From positions 62,001-126,000 of the forward strand of contig JADJTQ010000005.1 of the NCBI GenBank assembly GCA_016711125.1: 64,000 bases of DNA, read 5' to 3'. Positions 56,682-64,000 of the stretch are shown piece after piece; the first letter of the stretch is position 1; each line of letters starts with the position of its first letter. Made by a program: the position numbers and the translations under genes. The notes under the pieces were generated by a model. The model saw nothing but the letters and a program-made list of their open reading frames with translations, searched no databases and was not told where the DNA came from. The DNA comes from Saprospiraceae bacterium (lineage in GTDB: Bacteria > Bacteroidota > Bacteroidia > Chitinophagales > Saprospiraceae).

Positions 56682-57560
56682 TCAAATTGGCTTGGTATTG
56701 GGGTTGCAGGCATTCTGTTGATTTGCATTTTGAAAAATCGCGTGAACAGCAGGACGTTTATCGGGTTCAGAACGGCGAAGATCCCTTAATTCAGGAACTA
56801 ATAGATTATGAACGCAGGCAACCCAAATCTGGCGGTCTTGAGAGTTTACTTCGAGAGTAGGGGCTAAGGCTTTAAAAGTAGAAGTAAATCCTGAAGCAGA
56901 TAATGCATTGGTCAAACTTATCTCTGTTGGCCAGAAGCTGAAGTTGTTTTGATGTGAGGAACGTAATCTTTTTGATTTAGTATCGGAGTCATCAGGCTCA
57001 TTGTGTTCAAGCATAGAGCGTCCATAAAGGATTGTATTAGTGGGCAGGTCATCATATCTTTCACATATCCTATCTGCTATATGAGTGTCGATGATCAATA
57101 TTGGGGTCATTTTTTGTAAAGTTTTTAACATGGGTATAATGGCTGGAGCATCTACATGGTAGAGAGTTCCGGCCAATAGAATAGCATCGAATTCACCCAA
57201 GTCCAATTCTTCCAATTTCAACATATCTCCTTTGACAAATTGAATCTTGAGATCGGGGAAACACTCGTTTAAAAATGAACATCTTCCGAGGAGCGCATCC
57301 CGGATTTCCAAACCAATTACTTCGGCTCCAAACTTTCCAATATGGTAAGTAATTCCACCTTCAAAACAACCTACATCCAGTATTCTACATTCATTAAATG
57401 GCTTATCCACGAAGAAATCGACTAAGCAGGCAAATACTTCAGCCCTTTTTTTGATCCACTCCGAGGTAGCTTTACTACCAATTGTAAATTTTCCAGGGGT
57501 GTATTCAATGCTATGGGCATCCCAGGGACCATATTTTTCAATAAATTTTTCTATACTCAT
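56682..57560 (-). CDS. class I SAM-dependent methyltransferase
   Basis: The 292-residue cytoplasmic protein has motif I ILDVGCFEGGITYHIGKFG, the acidic end of strand 2 in VIGLEIRDAL, motif post-I FVKGDMLKLEELDLG and FDAILLAGTLYHVDAP. It resembles methyltransferases of glycan and antibiotic clusters that modify sugar residues. It follows the O-acetylation genes on the same strand by 54 bp and converges with the SGNH gene. The substrate cannot be read from the sequence. Confidence 0.88.
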   Translation of the reverse strand: MSIEKFIEKYGPWDAHSIEYTPGKFTIGSKATSEWIKKRAEVFACLVDFFVDKPFNECRILDVGCFEGGITYHIGKFGAEVIGLEIRDALLGRCSFLNECFPDLKIQFVKGDMLKLEELDLGEFDAILLAGTLYHVDAPAIIPMLKTLQKMTPILIIDTHIADRICERYDDLPTNTILYGRSMLEHNEPDDSDTKSKRLRSSHQNNFSFWPTEISLTNALSASGFTSTFKALAPTLEVNSQDRQIWVACVHNLLVPELRDLRRSEPDKRPAVHAIFQNANQQNACNPNTKPI

Positions 57561-57614
57561 ATGGAATGTTGACTTCGTGCTTTAAACAATACTGATACAT
57601 TAGAGTGTAAAATA

Positions 57615-58751
57615 TTAATTTGAAAAGGCAGGAGATAATAGAAGTGGTAAATGCGACTCTATTAATTCCAACACAAGGATGTTCGGTTTTTCCACCATAA
57701 TTAATTTTTCATCCCACCATTGCATATTTTCATCTCGTCTGAAATATACAGCTTCGTCAAAGCTTTCATTTATAAATTTTTGCATATTATAAATAAATGA
57801 ATCGTGACTGAACATTATTTTAAGATTGGATGAATTTTGATCGATAGCCCGGAATCGTACTTCGTATAATTCTTGGCGAAATCTATATTCTGCTGGGACG
57901 GTATTTCTTTTATCTTCTTCCTTATATCCTAATGGTTTTTTGGGATTTAGCATGGTAAATTCTTCCTTGATCGTCAAGTTTATCATTCTCGAGAATCCAC
58001 GCTGGTCGGTGCTTATTGCCCTAAAGTCATAGTCGGTCAGATTAGGCACTTTTATACTGGGATAGTCAATTTGGATTTGTTCTAAGAGATGGACTGAACC
58101 TAAAAATGCTCCATAATGATTCCAGTGAGAATCGGTCTTTTGAAAGTAGGTGCAACCAGAAGAGTCTTGCGGAATTTTTGTTTTTAGATCGATCATCTTG
58201 ATGCTCGATTCTTTTGACAAATAAGTAATCAATTGATCAAGTCTTGTAGTGACCGATTCTTTCTGTAAATATGATGGAAGATTCACCTTGCAAACCGAAT
58301 ATTTGCCGGGCGCTACAGCCAGATAAAATTGAACACCTTGTTTTTTCAGCCAATGATCTTTAGCCTCAAGATTTTCTTTTATTTTTTCAAGGTTCCCAAT
58401 GGAGAAAGGTAATTTTCCTTGAAGGTCTTTGACAACATTTGTTGATCCATAATATAACCATCCCTTCTTTCCTACCATTAACCTTTCAGGTAATGGAGAG
58501 ACTTTGAGAATGTGATATTTGAAATAACTGTAAGCTCGAAAAAAGGTGTTTCTAAAACCAAAATTATCCTTATACCAATCATCCACCTGATCAATGTATG
58601 TACTAATTGCCGAATACTTAAATATGGGGAACTTAGCTAATATCCTTTGTTCTGAGCTTGTAAGAATCTTGTCACTAATACCAGATAAACTACCTAAGAC
58701 CGGCATTAAAAGGATTAAAGAGAAAACAAATATTTGCGACCAGTTTTTCAT
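57615..58751 (-). CDS. AlgJ/AlgX-like O-acetyltransferase component
   Basis: The 378-residue protein has an N-terminal signal anchor (QIFVFSLILLMPVLGSLSG) and the periplasmic SGNH-like ALGX/ALGJ domain. It shows the opening DDWYKDNFGFRNTFFRAYSY, KKGWLYYGS, YLAVAPGKYSVCKVNLP, the catalytic Asp-x-His in KTDSHWNHYGAFLGS, and a late nucleophile region, IMFSHDSFIYN. It takes acetyl groups handed across the membrane by the MBOAT protein and attaches them to a polysaccharide. The MBOAT gene is immediately upstream with a 13-bp gap. Confidence 0.9.
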   Translation of the reverse strand: MKNWSQIFVFSLILLMPVLGSLSGISDKILTSSEQRILAKFPIFKYSAISTYIDQVDDWYKDNFGFRNTFFRAYSYFKYHILKVSPLPERLMVGKKGWLYYGSTNVVKDLQGKLPFSIGNLEKIKENLEAKDHWLKKQGVQFYLAVAPGKYSVCKVNLPSYLQKESVTTRLDQLITYLSKESSIKMIDLKTKIPQDSSGCTYFQKTDSHWNHYGAFLGSVHLLEQIQIDYPSIKVPNLTDYDFRAISTDQRGFSRMINLTIKEEFTMLNPKKPLGYKEEDKRNTVPAEYRFRQELYEVRFRAIDQNSSNLKIMFSHDSFIYNMQKFINESFDEAVYFRRDENMQWWDEKLIMVEKPNILVLELIESHLPLLLSPAFSN

Positions 58752-58764
58752 CTTTTATGACATA

Positions 58765-60192
58765 CTAAAACCTGAAATATATAAAGGGATTGTAGGTGTC
58801 TGCAGCAATATATGAAATAGAAAGCAAGAACAGAAATATCAGGAATAGCTTATATGTTAATTCCATAATGTTTTTTATGCTTGGATGTTTGATATTGACG
58901 TGTTGAGCTTTCTTCTTCAGCAAATGGTAAGTGGGCAGACTTAGAACAAGGGCAGACATGGTTACTAATAGTATTTCGCGATTTATAAATGGATGCACCC
59001 CATCGATTCCGAGACTATTTATGCCATATAAAACTTTGTAGTAGTCCCAGGAGTGTGAAAGGGAATCAGCTCTGAACAATACCCAGGACATCTGTACTAC
59101 CCATAGCAAATAGACATGACGGAGTGGTCTGATCCACTGTGGTCGAGCTAATTTTCCCAAAAGACGCTCCATTATCATGAAGAGACCGTGAAAAATACCA
59201 AATAGAATAAAATTCCAGCTGGCACCATGCCACAAGCCGGTCAGCAGAAATACGACAAGTAAATTGAGATAGACCCGCATGGGTTTTCGCCTGTTTCCTC
59301 CCAATGAGAAATACACATAGTCCCTAAACCAGGTGGTCAAAGTAATATGCCACCTTCGCCAAAACTCGCGCACTGATGTGGCGACGTAAGGATAATTAAA
59401 ATTTTCTGGAAAATTGAATCCAAACATTTTTCCGAGACCAATCGCCATGTCTGTATAGCCCGAAAAATCAAAAAAGAGCTGAAAGCTGTAGGCCGTTAGA
59501 CCCAACCATGCCAGACCTATTGACAAGTCTCCTGCCGGTTGGCTAAATGCTGCATCCGCTACCAATGCAAATGTATTGGCAAGTATCATTTTTTTTGCCA
59601 ACCCAATGATAAATCGTTCTATACCCTGGATAAACTGAGCGGAGTTTCCAGGTCGCCTCTTAAGTTGATATTGAATATCACTGTATCGCACTATTGGACC
59701 AGCAATTAACTGCGGGAATAAAGTCACATAGGTGGCGAAGTCAATAAAATTTCGGGTAGCTTTAATCTCTCCACGATAGACATCAATCGTATAGGAAAGA
59801 GTCTGGAAAGTGTAGAAGCTGATCCCTAAAGGAAGAGCAATGTTGGGTAAATTGATTAGATGACTTTGGCCCATCCCTATCGTCTCTAGTAGCATCTGAA
59901 ATGTCTCAAAGGTAAAATTGGCATATTTGAAATACCCTAATAGAGATAGGTTGACGATCAATGAAATAGTAAGTCCAAGGCGTCTGGACCGGGTTTCTAT
60001 TATTATCGCACTAAAGTAGTCGCATATGACGGATGTCAGCATAATTAGCACCAATTCTTGCTCACCCCATGAGTAAAAAATGACGCTGGCAAATAGAAGA
60101 AACACGTTTCTCCCACGATGAGGCATTGCGTAATACAATAGTAAGACCAAAGGGAGGAACAGGAATATGAAAATAGGCGTACTAAATAGCAT
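58765..60192 (-). CDS. MBOAT family O-acyltransferase (AlgI-like)
   Basis: The 475-residue inner-membrane protein has about ten hydrophobic helices. It carries the AlgI signatures YYAMPHRGRNVFLLFASVIF, LPLGISFYTFQTLSYTIDVY, REFWRRWHITLTTWFRDYVY and the catalytic His in LTGLWHGASWNFILFGIFHG. It moves acetyl groups from a cytoplasmic donor to the periplasm, where the AlgJ-like partner uses them. Length and motifs are standard. It is first in a three-gene minus-strand operon with the AlgJ-like protein and a methyltransferase. Confidence 0.95.
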   Translation of the reverse strand: MLFSTPIFIFLFLPLVLLLYYAMPHRGRNVFLLFASVIFYSWGEQELVLIMLTSVICDYFSAIIIETRSRRLGLTISLIVNLSLLGYFKYANFTFETFQMLLETIGMGQSHLINLPNIALPLGISFYTFQTLSYTIDVYRGEIKATRNFIDFATYVTLFPQLIAGPIVRYSDIQYQLKRRPGNSAQFIQGIERFIIGLAKKMILANTFALVADAAFSQPAGDLSIGLAWLGLTAYSFQLFFDFSGYTDMAIGLGKMFGFNFPENFNYPYVATSVREFWRRWHITLTTWFRDYVYFSLGGNRRKPMRVYLNLLVVFLLTGLWHGASWNFILFGIFHGLFMIMERLLGKLARPQWIRPLRHVYLLWVVQMSWVLFRADSLSHSWDYYKVLYGINSLGIDGVHPFINREILLVTMSALVLSLPTYHLLKKKAQHVNIKHPSIKNIMELTYKLFLIFLFLLSISYIAADTYNPFIYFRF

Positions 60193-60654
60193 AAACTTGC
60201 GACGGATATTATCTCAAGCAGCTCTTTATGATGGGCTCAATTCTAATGTCTGCCAAGTCCATGCTTCATATCGGTTTAATTTCTGAAAGTATTGAAATCT
60301 GATCCTTTCCAATGAGATGGGTAGAGCACGATGTAAAAAATTACCTTTTTCAGTCAAGTGGTCTAAAAACAATTGAAACCAGATGGTTACAGGCTCTAGG
60401 TTGTTTGGCCTTTTTCGAACGTCTCCCACTTCGTTATTCGGTGTAATTATTAGGTTGTAGACTCATTTTGTTGTCAATATAACCAACTTCTGAGCTCTTC
60501 CAGCATATATTCATCGAAAAGATAGGTAAATAGTAAGATTCAAGTTTCGGTAGTAATTTGTCCACATGAGCTTCCGATCAGGTTCTTCCTGTAGAATAAT
60601 TTTTTCCACTTTTTGGGGCAAAAAGTACCGTCGGCTCGTGGTCATTGGCTTTGG

Positions 60655-60710
60655 CCGAGTCTTTCTGCCGGGAGGCTTTAGCCTCCAGAGACTGAAGTCT
60701 GAATGCTCGG
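60655..60710. repeat. nested palindrome sharing the GGAGGC/GCCTCC stem
   Basis: CCGAG at 60655-60659 pairs with CTCGG at 60706-60710. Inside, GGAGGC at 60671-60676 and GCCTCC at 60681-60686 enclose TTTA. The inner stem is identical to that at 6466-6481, while loops and flanks differ. Confidence 0.65.
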
Positions 60711-60853
60711 TGACCCACATCCCAAGTCTCCTGGATTTTATAAGGCTATTCGGTTGATAATCAACTATTTGTGGTAATATGAAATTGAAGAATGAAAATG
60801 ACCTGGTTATTTAATCCGCTGTATAAAATCCAACGCTCCAAGTTGGGTGTGGA

Positions 60854-60914
60854 CCCGAGCTCTCGGGACTACCTAGACATACCAAGCCCGGTGTCACCAC
60901 CGAGTAATCCTCGG
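60854..60914. repeat. pair of CCGAG/CTCGG hairpins
   Basis: CCCGAG at 60854-60859 and CTCGGG at 60862-60867 form a tight stem with a two-base loop. CCGAG at 60900-60904 and CTCGG at 60910-60914 form a second. The arms repeat the outer stem of the 60655-60710 palindrome. No T-run follows, so terminator function is not supported. Confidence 0.55.
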
Positions 60915-61200
60915 AGAAGAAGAAGAATGAAAATATTAATTGGGAGTTTTAAGCCACACCACATTTATATCAGAGGGACTGTATAACTTGTAAATGATTA
61001 TTTATCAATGGATTGCGTTCTATACTAATTCCAGATTAATACTCCGCAAATAGTACAGAGACTTAGGTGACAAGATTTTGGCAATATCAAAACATCCAAT
61101 ATCTTCATCCTATGAAGGTAGCTCTGGCATTGCATAGTAAAACCCAAATCGGAGGAGGTATATCACCTTCTTCGCCTCGGAGAGCAGATAACATTCTTCG

Positions 61201-63066
61201 ATGAAAAAAATATTAGGAATATCAGCATTTTACCATGATTCAGCCGCTGCCATGATAGTTGGTGGTAAAATTATAGCTGCTGCTCAAGAAGAGCGTTTTA
61301 CAAGAGAAAAACATACGTCAGACTTTCCAATAAATTCTATCCGGTTTTGTTTGGAAGAATCAGGTTTTGAAATAGATGAGCTTGATGCGGTCGTCTTTTA
61401 TGACAAACCATTACTTAAATTTGAAAGACTTTTACAGACTTACTATGAATTTGCGCCAAAGGGTCTGATTTCTTTTTTAAAGTCAATTCCTGTTTGGCTT
61501 AGGGAGAAAATGTTTCTTAGGAAGGTGATTCTAGACGGATTAGCTGAAATAGGAGGTTATAATAGGAGAAATCTGAAACTACTATTTTCGGAGCACCATT
61601 TATCACATGCGGCAAGTGCCTTTTTCACTTCACCATATGAGCAAGCAGCTATATTAACCATTGACGGAGTTGGAGAATGGTGTACGGCATCGATCGGATT
61701 TGGTGAAAAGGAACAAATCCGACTGCTGAGACAAATGGAATTTCCACATTCGGTAGGACTACTTTACAGCGCATTTACTTACTATTTGGGATTTAGGGTT
61801 AATTCCGGTGAATACAAATTGATGGGGCTGGCGCCCTACGGCAATCCAAATGCGGATGAAACACTGGAGTTTGTCACCCGGATCAAAAGTGAATTGATTG
61901 ATATCAAGGAAGACGGCTCCATCTGGTTAAATCAGTCATATTTTAGTTATGCCACAGGACTAAGGATGGTAAATCATTCTAAGTGGGAAAAGTTATTTGC
62001 TCTTGGGCGCCGGGAAAGTAATGACGAATTGGAACAAAAACATTGTAATCTTGCCCTGGCAATTCAATTGGTCATCGATGAGATTGTAATAAGAATGGCA
62101 AGAGAGGCGAAAAGGATAACTGGTGCTGATCATCTATGTATGGCAGGTGGGGTTGCCCTAAATTGTGTGACTAATGGGAAACTACTCAGGGAGAATATTT
62201 TTGAGAAGATATATGTTCAACCTGCTGCTGGAGATGCAGGAGGAGCAATAGGTGCAGGATTGGCAGTCAGTCATATGTATTTTGGGGAACGCCGAAATTC
62301 CGATCACAAAAGTGATCAGATGCAGGGCTCTTATCTGGGTCCTTATTTTTCTGATAAGGAGATTTTACTAATGAATAAAAGAGTCAAGGGCGTACACAAA
62401 TATTACCATGATTTTTCGGAATTATCAAAGTACGTTGCGGCAAGATTGTCTGAGGGTGGTGTTGTAGGATGGTTTCAGGGCAAGATGGAATTTGGTCCAA
62501 GGGCCTTAGGTAATCGCAGTATTCTGGCTGATGCGAGGAATCCTGAAATGCAGCGAAAATTGAATCTTAAGATAAAATATAGAGAGGGGTTCAGACCCTT
62601 TGCTCCTTCGGTATTGGCAGAGCGCGCTTCAGAATATTTTGAATTAGATGTCGATTCACCCTATATGTTGATGGTAGCTCCCATTAGAATTGAAAGAAGA
62701 AAGGACCTTCCTAAAGATTATCACGAATTAGCCTTATGGGAAAGGCTTTACTTTAATAGAAGTGATGTGCCATCTGTCACTCATTTGGATTTCTCTGCAC
62801 GGGTCCAAACGGTGCATAGAGAGACCAACCCACGATATTGGGAATTAGTCAGCGAATTTGCCCGTCAGACCGGGTGTGGACTAATAATAAACACGAGTTT
62901 TAATGTAAGGGGTGAACCTATTGTATGCACTCCTTATGATGCTTATCGATGCTTTATGAGCACAGAGATGGATTATTTGGTAGTGGGTGATTTTGTATTC
63001 TGCAAGGAGGATCAACCAGACTATGAGAATAAAGCGAAATGGATGAGTATATTTTCGATGGATTGA
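61201..63066 (+). CDS. NodU/CmcH family carbamoyltransferase
   Basis: The 621-residue cytoplasmic enzyme has the ASKHA-type N-terminal domain (ILGISAFYHDSAAAMIVGG, EEHH-like metal motif in SEHHLSHAASAFFTS, ILTIDGVGEWCTASIG). It also has the nucleotide region CMAGGVALNCVTNGKLL, and a YrdC-like C-terminal part with FGPRALGNRSILADARNPEM. It adds a carbamoyl group from carbamoyl phosphate to a hydroxyl of a sugar or secondary metabolite through a carbamoyl-AMP intermediate. DUF5989 and SxtJ genes follow at once, the usual companions in polysaccharide clusters. Confidence 0.95.
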   Translation: MKKILGISAFYHDSAAAMIVGGKIIAAAQEERFTREKHTSDFPINSIRFCLEESGFEIDELDAVVFYDKPLLKFERLLQTYYEFAPKGLISFLKSIPVWLREKMFLRKVILDGLAEIGGYNRRNLKLLFSEHHLSHAASAFFTSPYEQAAILTIDGVGEWCTASIGFGEKEQIRLLRQMEFPHSVGLLYSAFTYYLGFRVNSGEYKLMGLAPYGNPNADETLEFVTRIKSELIDIKEDGSIWLNQSYFSYATGLRMVNHSKWEKLFALGRRESNDELEQKHCNLALAIQLVIDEIVIRMAREAKRITGADHLCMAGGVALNCVTNGKLLRENIFEKIYVQPAAGDAGGAIGAGLAVSHMYFGERRNSDHKSDQMQGSYLGPYFSDKEILLMNKRVKGVHKYYHDFSELSKYVAARLSEGGVVGWFQGKMEFGPRALGNRSILADARNPEMQRKLNLKIKYREGFRPFAPSVLAERASEYFELDVDSPYMLMVAPIRIERRKDLPKDYHELALWERLYFNRSDVPSVTHLDFSARVQTVHRETNPRYWELVSEFARQTGCGLIINTSFNVRGEPIVCTPYDAYRCFMSTEMDYLVVGDFVFCKEDQPDYENKAKWMSIFSMD

Positions 63067-63096
63067 TTATAGCGCATTTTTTTAAATAAATGAAAA

Positions 63097-63246
63097 ATGG
63101 AAATAATAAAGGAGTTATGGCTCTATATGAATGAGCGAAAGAAATTTTGGCTAGCACCGATCATTATTGTGTTATTGTTATTGGGCTTGTTGATCATATT
63201 TGGTGGAAGCAGTGCCGTAGCTCCTTTTATTTATACATTATTTTAA
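63097..63246 (+). CDS. DUF5989 family small membrane protein
   Basis: This 49-residue protein reads MEIIKELWLYMNERKKFWLA, then a single hydrophobic helix (PIIIVLLLLGLLIIFGG), and ends SSAVAPFIYTLF. The pattern (short amphipathic start with ERKKFWL, one helix, Gly-Ser-Ser-Ala-Val-Ala-Pro-Phe) is that of the tiny DUF5989 protein found between carbamoyltransferase and SxtJ genes. Its role is unknown; anchoring or helping the carbamoyltransferase at the membrane is a guess from context. Confidence 0.85.
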   Translation: MEIIKELWLYMNERKKFWLAPIIIVLLLLGLLIIFGGSSAVAPFIYTLF

Positions 63247-63252
63247 TTAGTG

Positions 63253-63627
63253 ATGGAGAACAGGAGATCTCAAACGCAGCCGGTGAGAACGGTTTTGGTT
63301 ATTACGGTTGGCATGTTGATTTTGGATTTTGTGACAAATTGGACCTGGCCGCTTTATTTTTCGCTAGCTATTGGCATACTGGGTCTGACCTCAAATTATC
63401 TGGCGGCCAGAATCGATTATTTATGGATGAAGTTGGCTTGGGTACTCAGTTTAATTATTCCAAATATTGTTCTGTCGATCATTTTCTTTTTCATGTTGAC
63501 GCCCTTGGCTATCCTGTCCAGACTTTTTGGTGAAAAGGACAAGTTATCTATCAGGAATACCAGAAAAAGTATATTTAAAGAAGTTAGCAAAGAATTTGAT
63601 AAAGGTTCTTTTGAAAAAACTTGGTAG
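63253..63627 (+). CDS. SxtJ family membrane protein
   Basis: The product is about 124 residues. It has TVLVITVGMLILDFVTNWTW, LYFSLAIGILGLTSNYLAA and WVLSLIIPNIVLSIIFFFML as hydrophobic segments, then a basic cytoplasmic tail (LSRLFGEKDKLSIRNTRKSI). It matches SxtJ-like proteins first noted in saxitoxin clusters and since seen next to carbamoyltransferases generally. It starts seven bases after the DUF5989 stop. A GTG three bases upstream is an alternative start. Confidence 0.88.
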   Translation: MENRRSQTQPVRTVLVITVGMLILDFVTNWTWPLYFSLAIGILGLTSNYLAARIDYLWMKLAWVLSLIIPNIVLSIIFFFMLTPLAILSRLFGEKDKLSIRNTRKSIFKEVSKEFDKGSFEKTW

Positions 63628-63629
63628 AA

Positions 63630-64000
63630 TTAAGGTGTGAATATTTTTCTTTTGGAGTTCTTTCTTTTATCATACAAATCCAAAGCAAATTGATACAGTT
63701 CGAGATCATATTTGATGCCAAGTTTTATCTGATCTTTGATGGTTTCCGGAAGTGCCTGATCAATTTTTTGCTTAGTCACATTTACTCTTGGGATGTTAAC
63801 AAAGCGCCAATTAAACGTTTTGGCAATCAAGTTGATCGAATCTTCGAAGTGTTCAGTAATACCTATGAACTCAAATTCCTCCAATGTTTCTTTAGCTTGT
63901 TGAAGTCCTTGATCATCTAGCAAGTGTGGATTTCTAAAATAGATTAGATCAGAGACCGATGAGTCGGCAAAATATCTGGTCTGAAGGTTAAATAATCGAT
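63630..64000 (-). CDS. sulfotransferase family protein, C-terminal part (partial)
   Basis: An open minus-strand frame runs from the right edge to a stop at 63630. It reads RLFNLQTRYFADSSVSDLIY and FIGITEHFEDSINLIAKTFN, then WRFVNIPRVNVTKQ and ending in a helix, LYQFALDLYDKRK. The NxQTRY and FxGxxExFxxSxxLL patterns are typical of the late half of Golgi-type carbohydrate sulfotransferases (Sulfotransfer_2). The PAPS-binding start lies outside the window. It faces the SxtJ gene with a two-base gap, so the two converge. Confidence 0.7.
   Translation of the reverse strand, partial: RLFNLQTRYFADSSVSDLIYFRNPHLLDDQGLQQAKETLEEFEFIGITEHFEDSINLIAKTFNWRFVNIPRVNVTKQKIDQALPETIKDQIKLGIKYDLELYQFALDLYDKRKNSKRKIFTP

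Larger units (their letters stand above)
60193..61200. other. 1-kb gene-free region between divergent operons
   Basis: No open frame here shows protein-like character. The region must contain promoters for the MBOAT operon (minus) and the carbamoyltransferase operon (plus). It is rich in perfect or near-perfect hairpins between 60655 and 60914. A GGAGGAGG stretch at about 61152 is too far from the carbamoyltransferase ATG to serve as its ribosome site. Confidence 0.5.

Noticed and set aside
1..64000. tRNA, rRNA, integrase or complete insertion sequence
   Set aside because: Read on both strands, no cloverleaf, rRNA core or transposase motif with terminal repeats was recognised.

Overview
The window looks like a Bacteroidota chromosome segment, most plausibly from the Saprospiria. 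The grounds are a C-terminal type IX secretion sorting domain (31070-31983), giant one-piece sensor kinases with 7TMR-DISM, histidine kinase, receiver and AraC domains, DUF2911 and DUF6597-type proteins, and the absence of strong Shine-Dalgarno sites. This placement is inference; no rRNA, tRNA, CRISPR array or complete insertion sequence was seen.

Region 1 (1-24.5 kb) is a loosely packed accessory zone. It holds a metal-efflux adaptor tail, an acidic DUF6398/TPR-like protein, asparagine synthetase B, two related modules pairing a secreted SnoaL/NTF2-like protein with a hybrid sensor kinase (one kinase intact, one broken), a DUF2911 protein, Uma2, an AraC regulator, an MBL hydrolase and an AAA_14/DUF4143 ATPase. 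Between them lie gene scraps and several intergenic repeat families. A short sequence, CATTGTAAAWATRCGWCA, lies upstream of three unrelated small genes and may be an operator.

Region 2 (24.7-50.8 kb) reads as one catabolic island. A cell-envelope front end comprises a sugar dehydrogenase/cytochrome c/CHB_HEX/PA14 giant, a DUF1549/DUF1553 cytochrome with an inserted LamG domain, a DUF1501 protein, an exported amidohydrolase, a SelA-like PLP enzyme with a Tat-like leader, an M64 peptidase and a T9SS cargo protein. A cytoplasmic back end comprises two separate pairs of split Tm-1-like genes (UPF0261 ATP-binding protein plus TIM-barrel protein), a cupin, an MtnA-family isomerase, a class II aldolase/SDR fusion and a broken creatininase. 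The substrate cannot be read from the sequence.

Region 3 (51-64 kb) is a surface-polysaccharide decoration island: a two-domain glycosyltransferase, GDP-mannose 4,6-dehydratase, an SGNH-like protein, a methyltransferase, an AlgI/AlgJ-type O-acetylation pair, a carbamoyltransferase with its DUF5989 and SxtJ companions, and a sulfotransferase running off the right edge.

Many reading frames are interrupted, and most breaks can be repaired by changing one base in a short homopolymer. This pattern suggests uncorrected long-read indels in many cases, so frameshifted genes are annotated at their reconstructed extent with the break noted. A smaller set (sulfatase, NmrA and SnoaL scraps, aldo/keto reductase tail) looks genuinely decayed.
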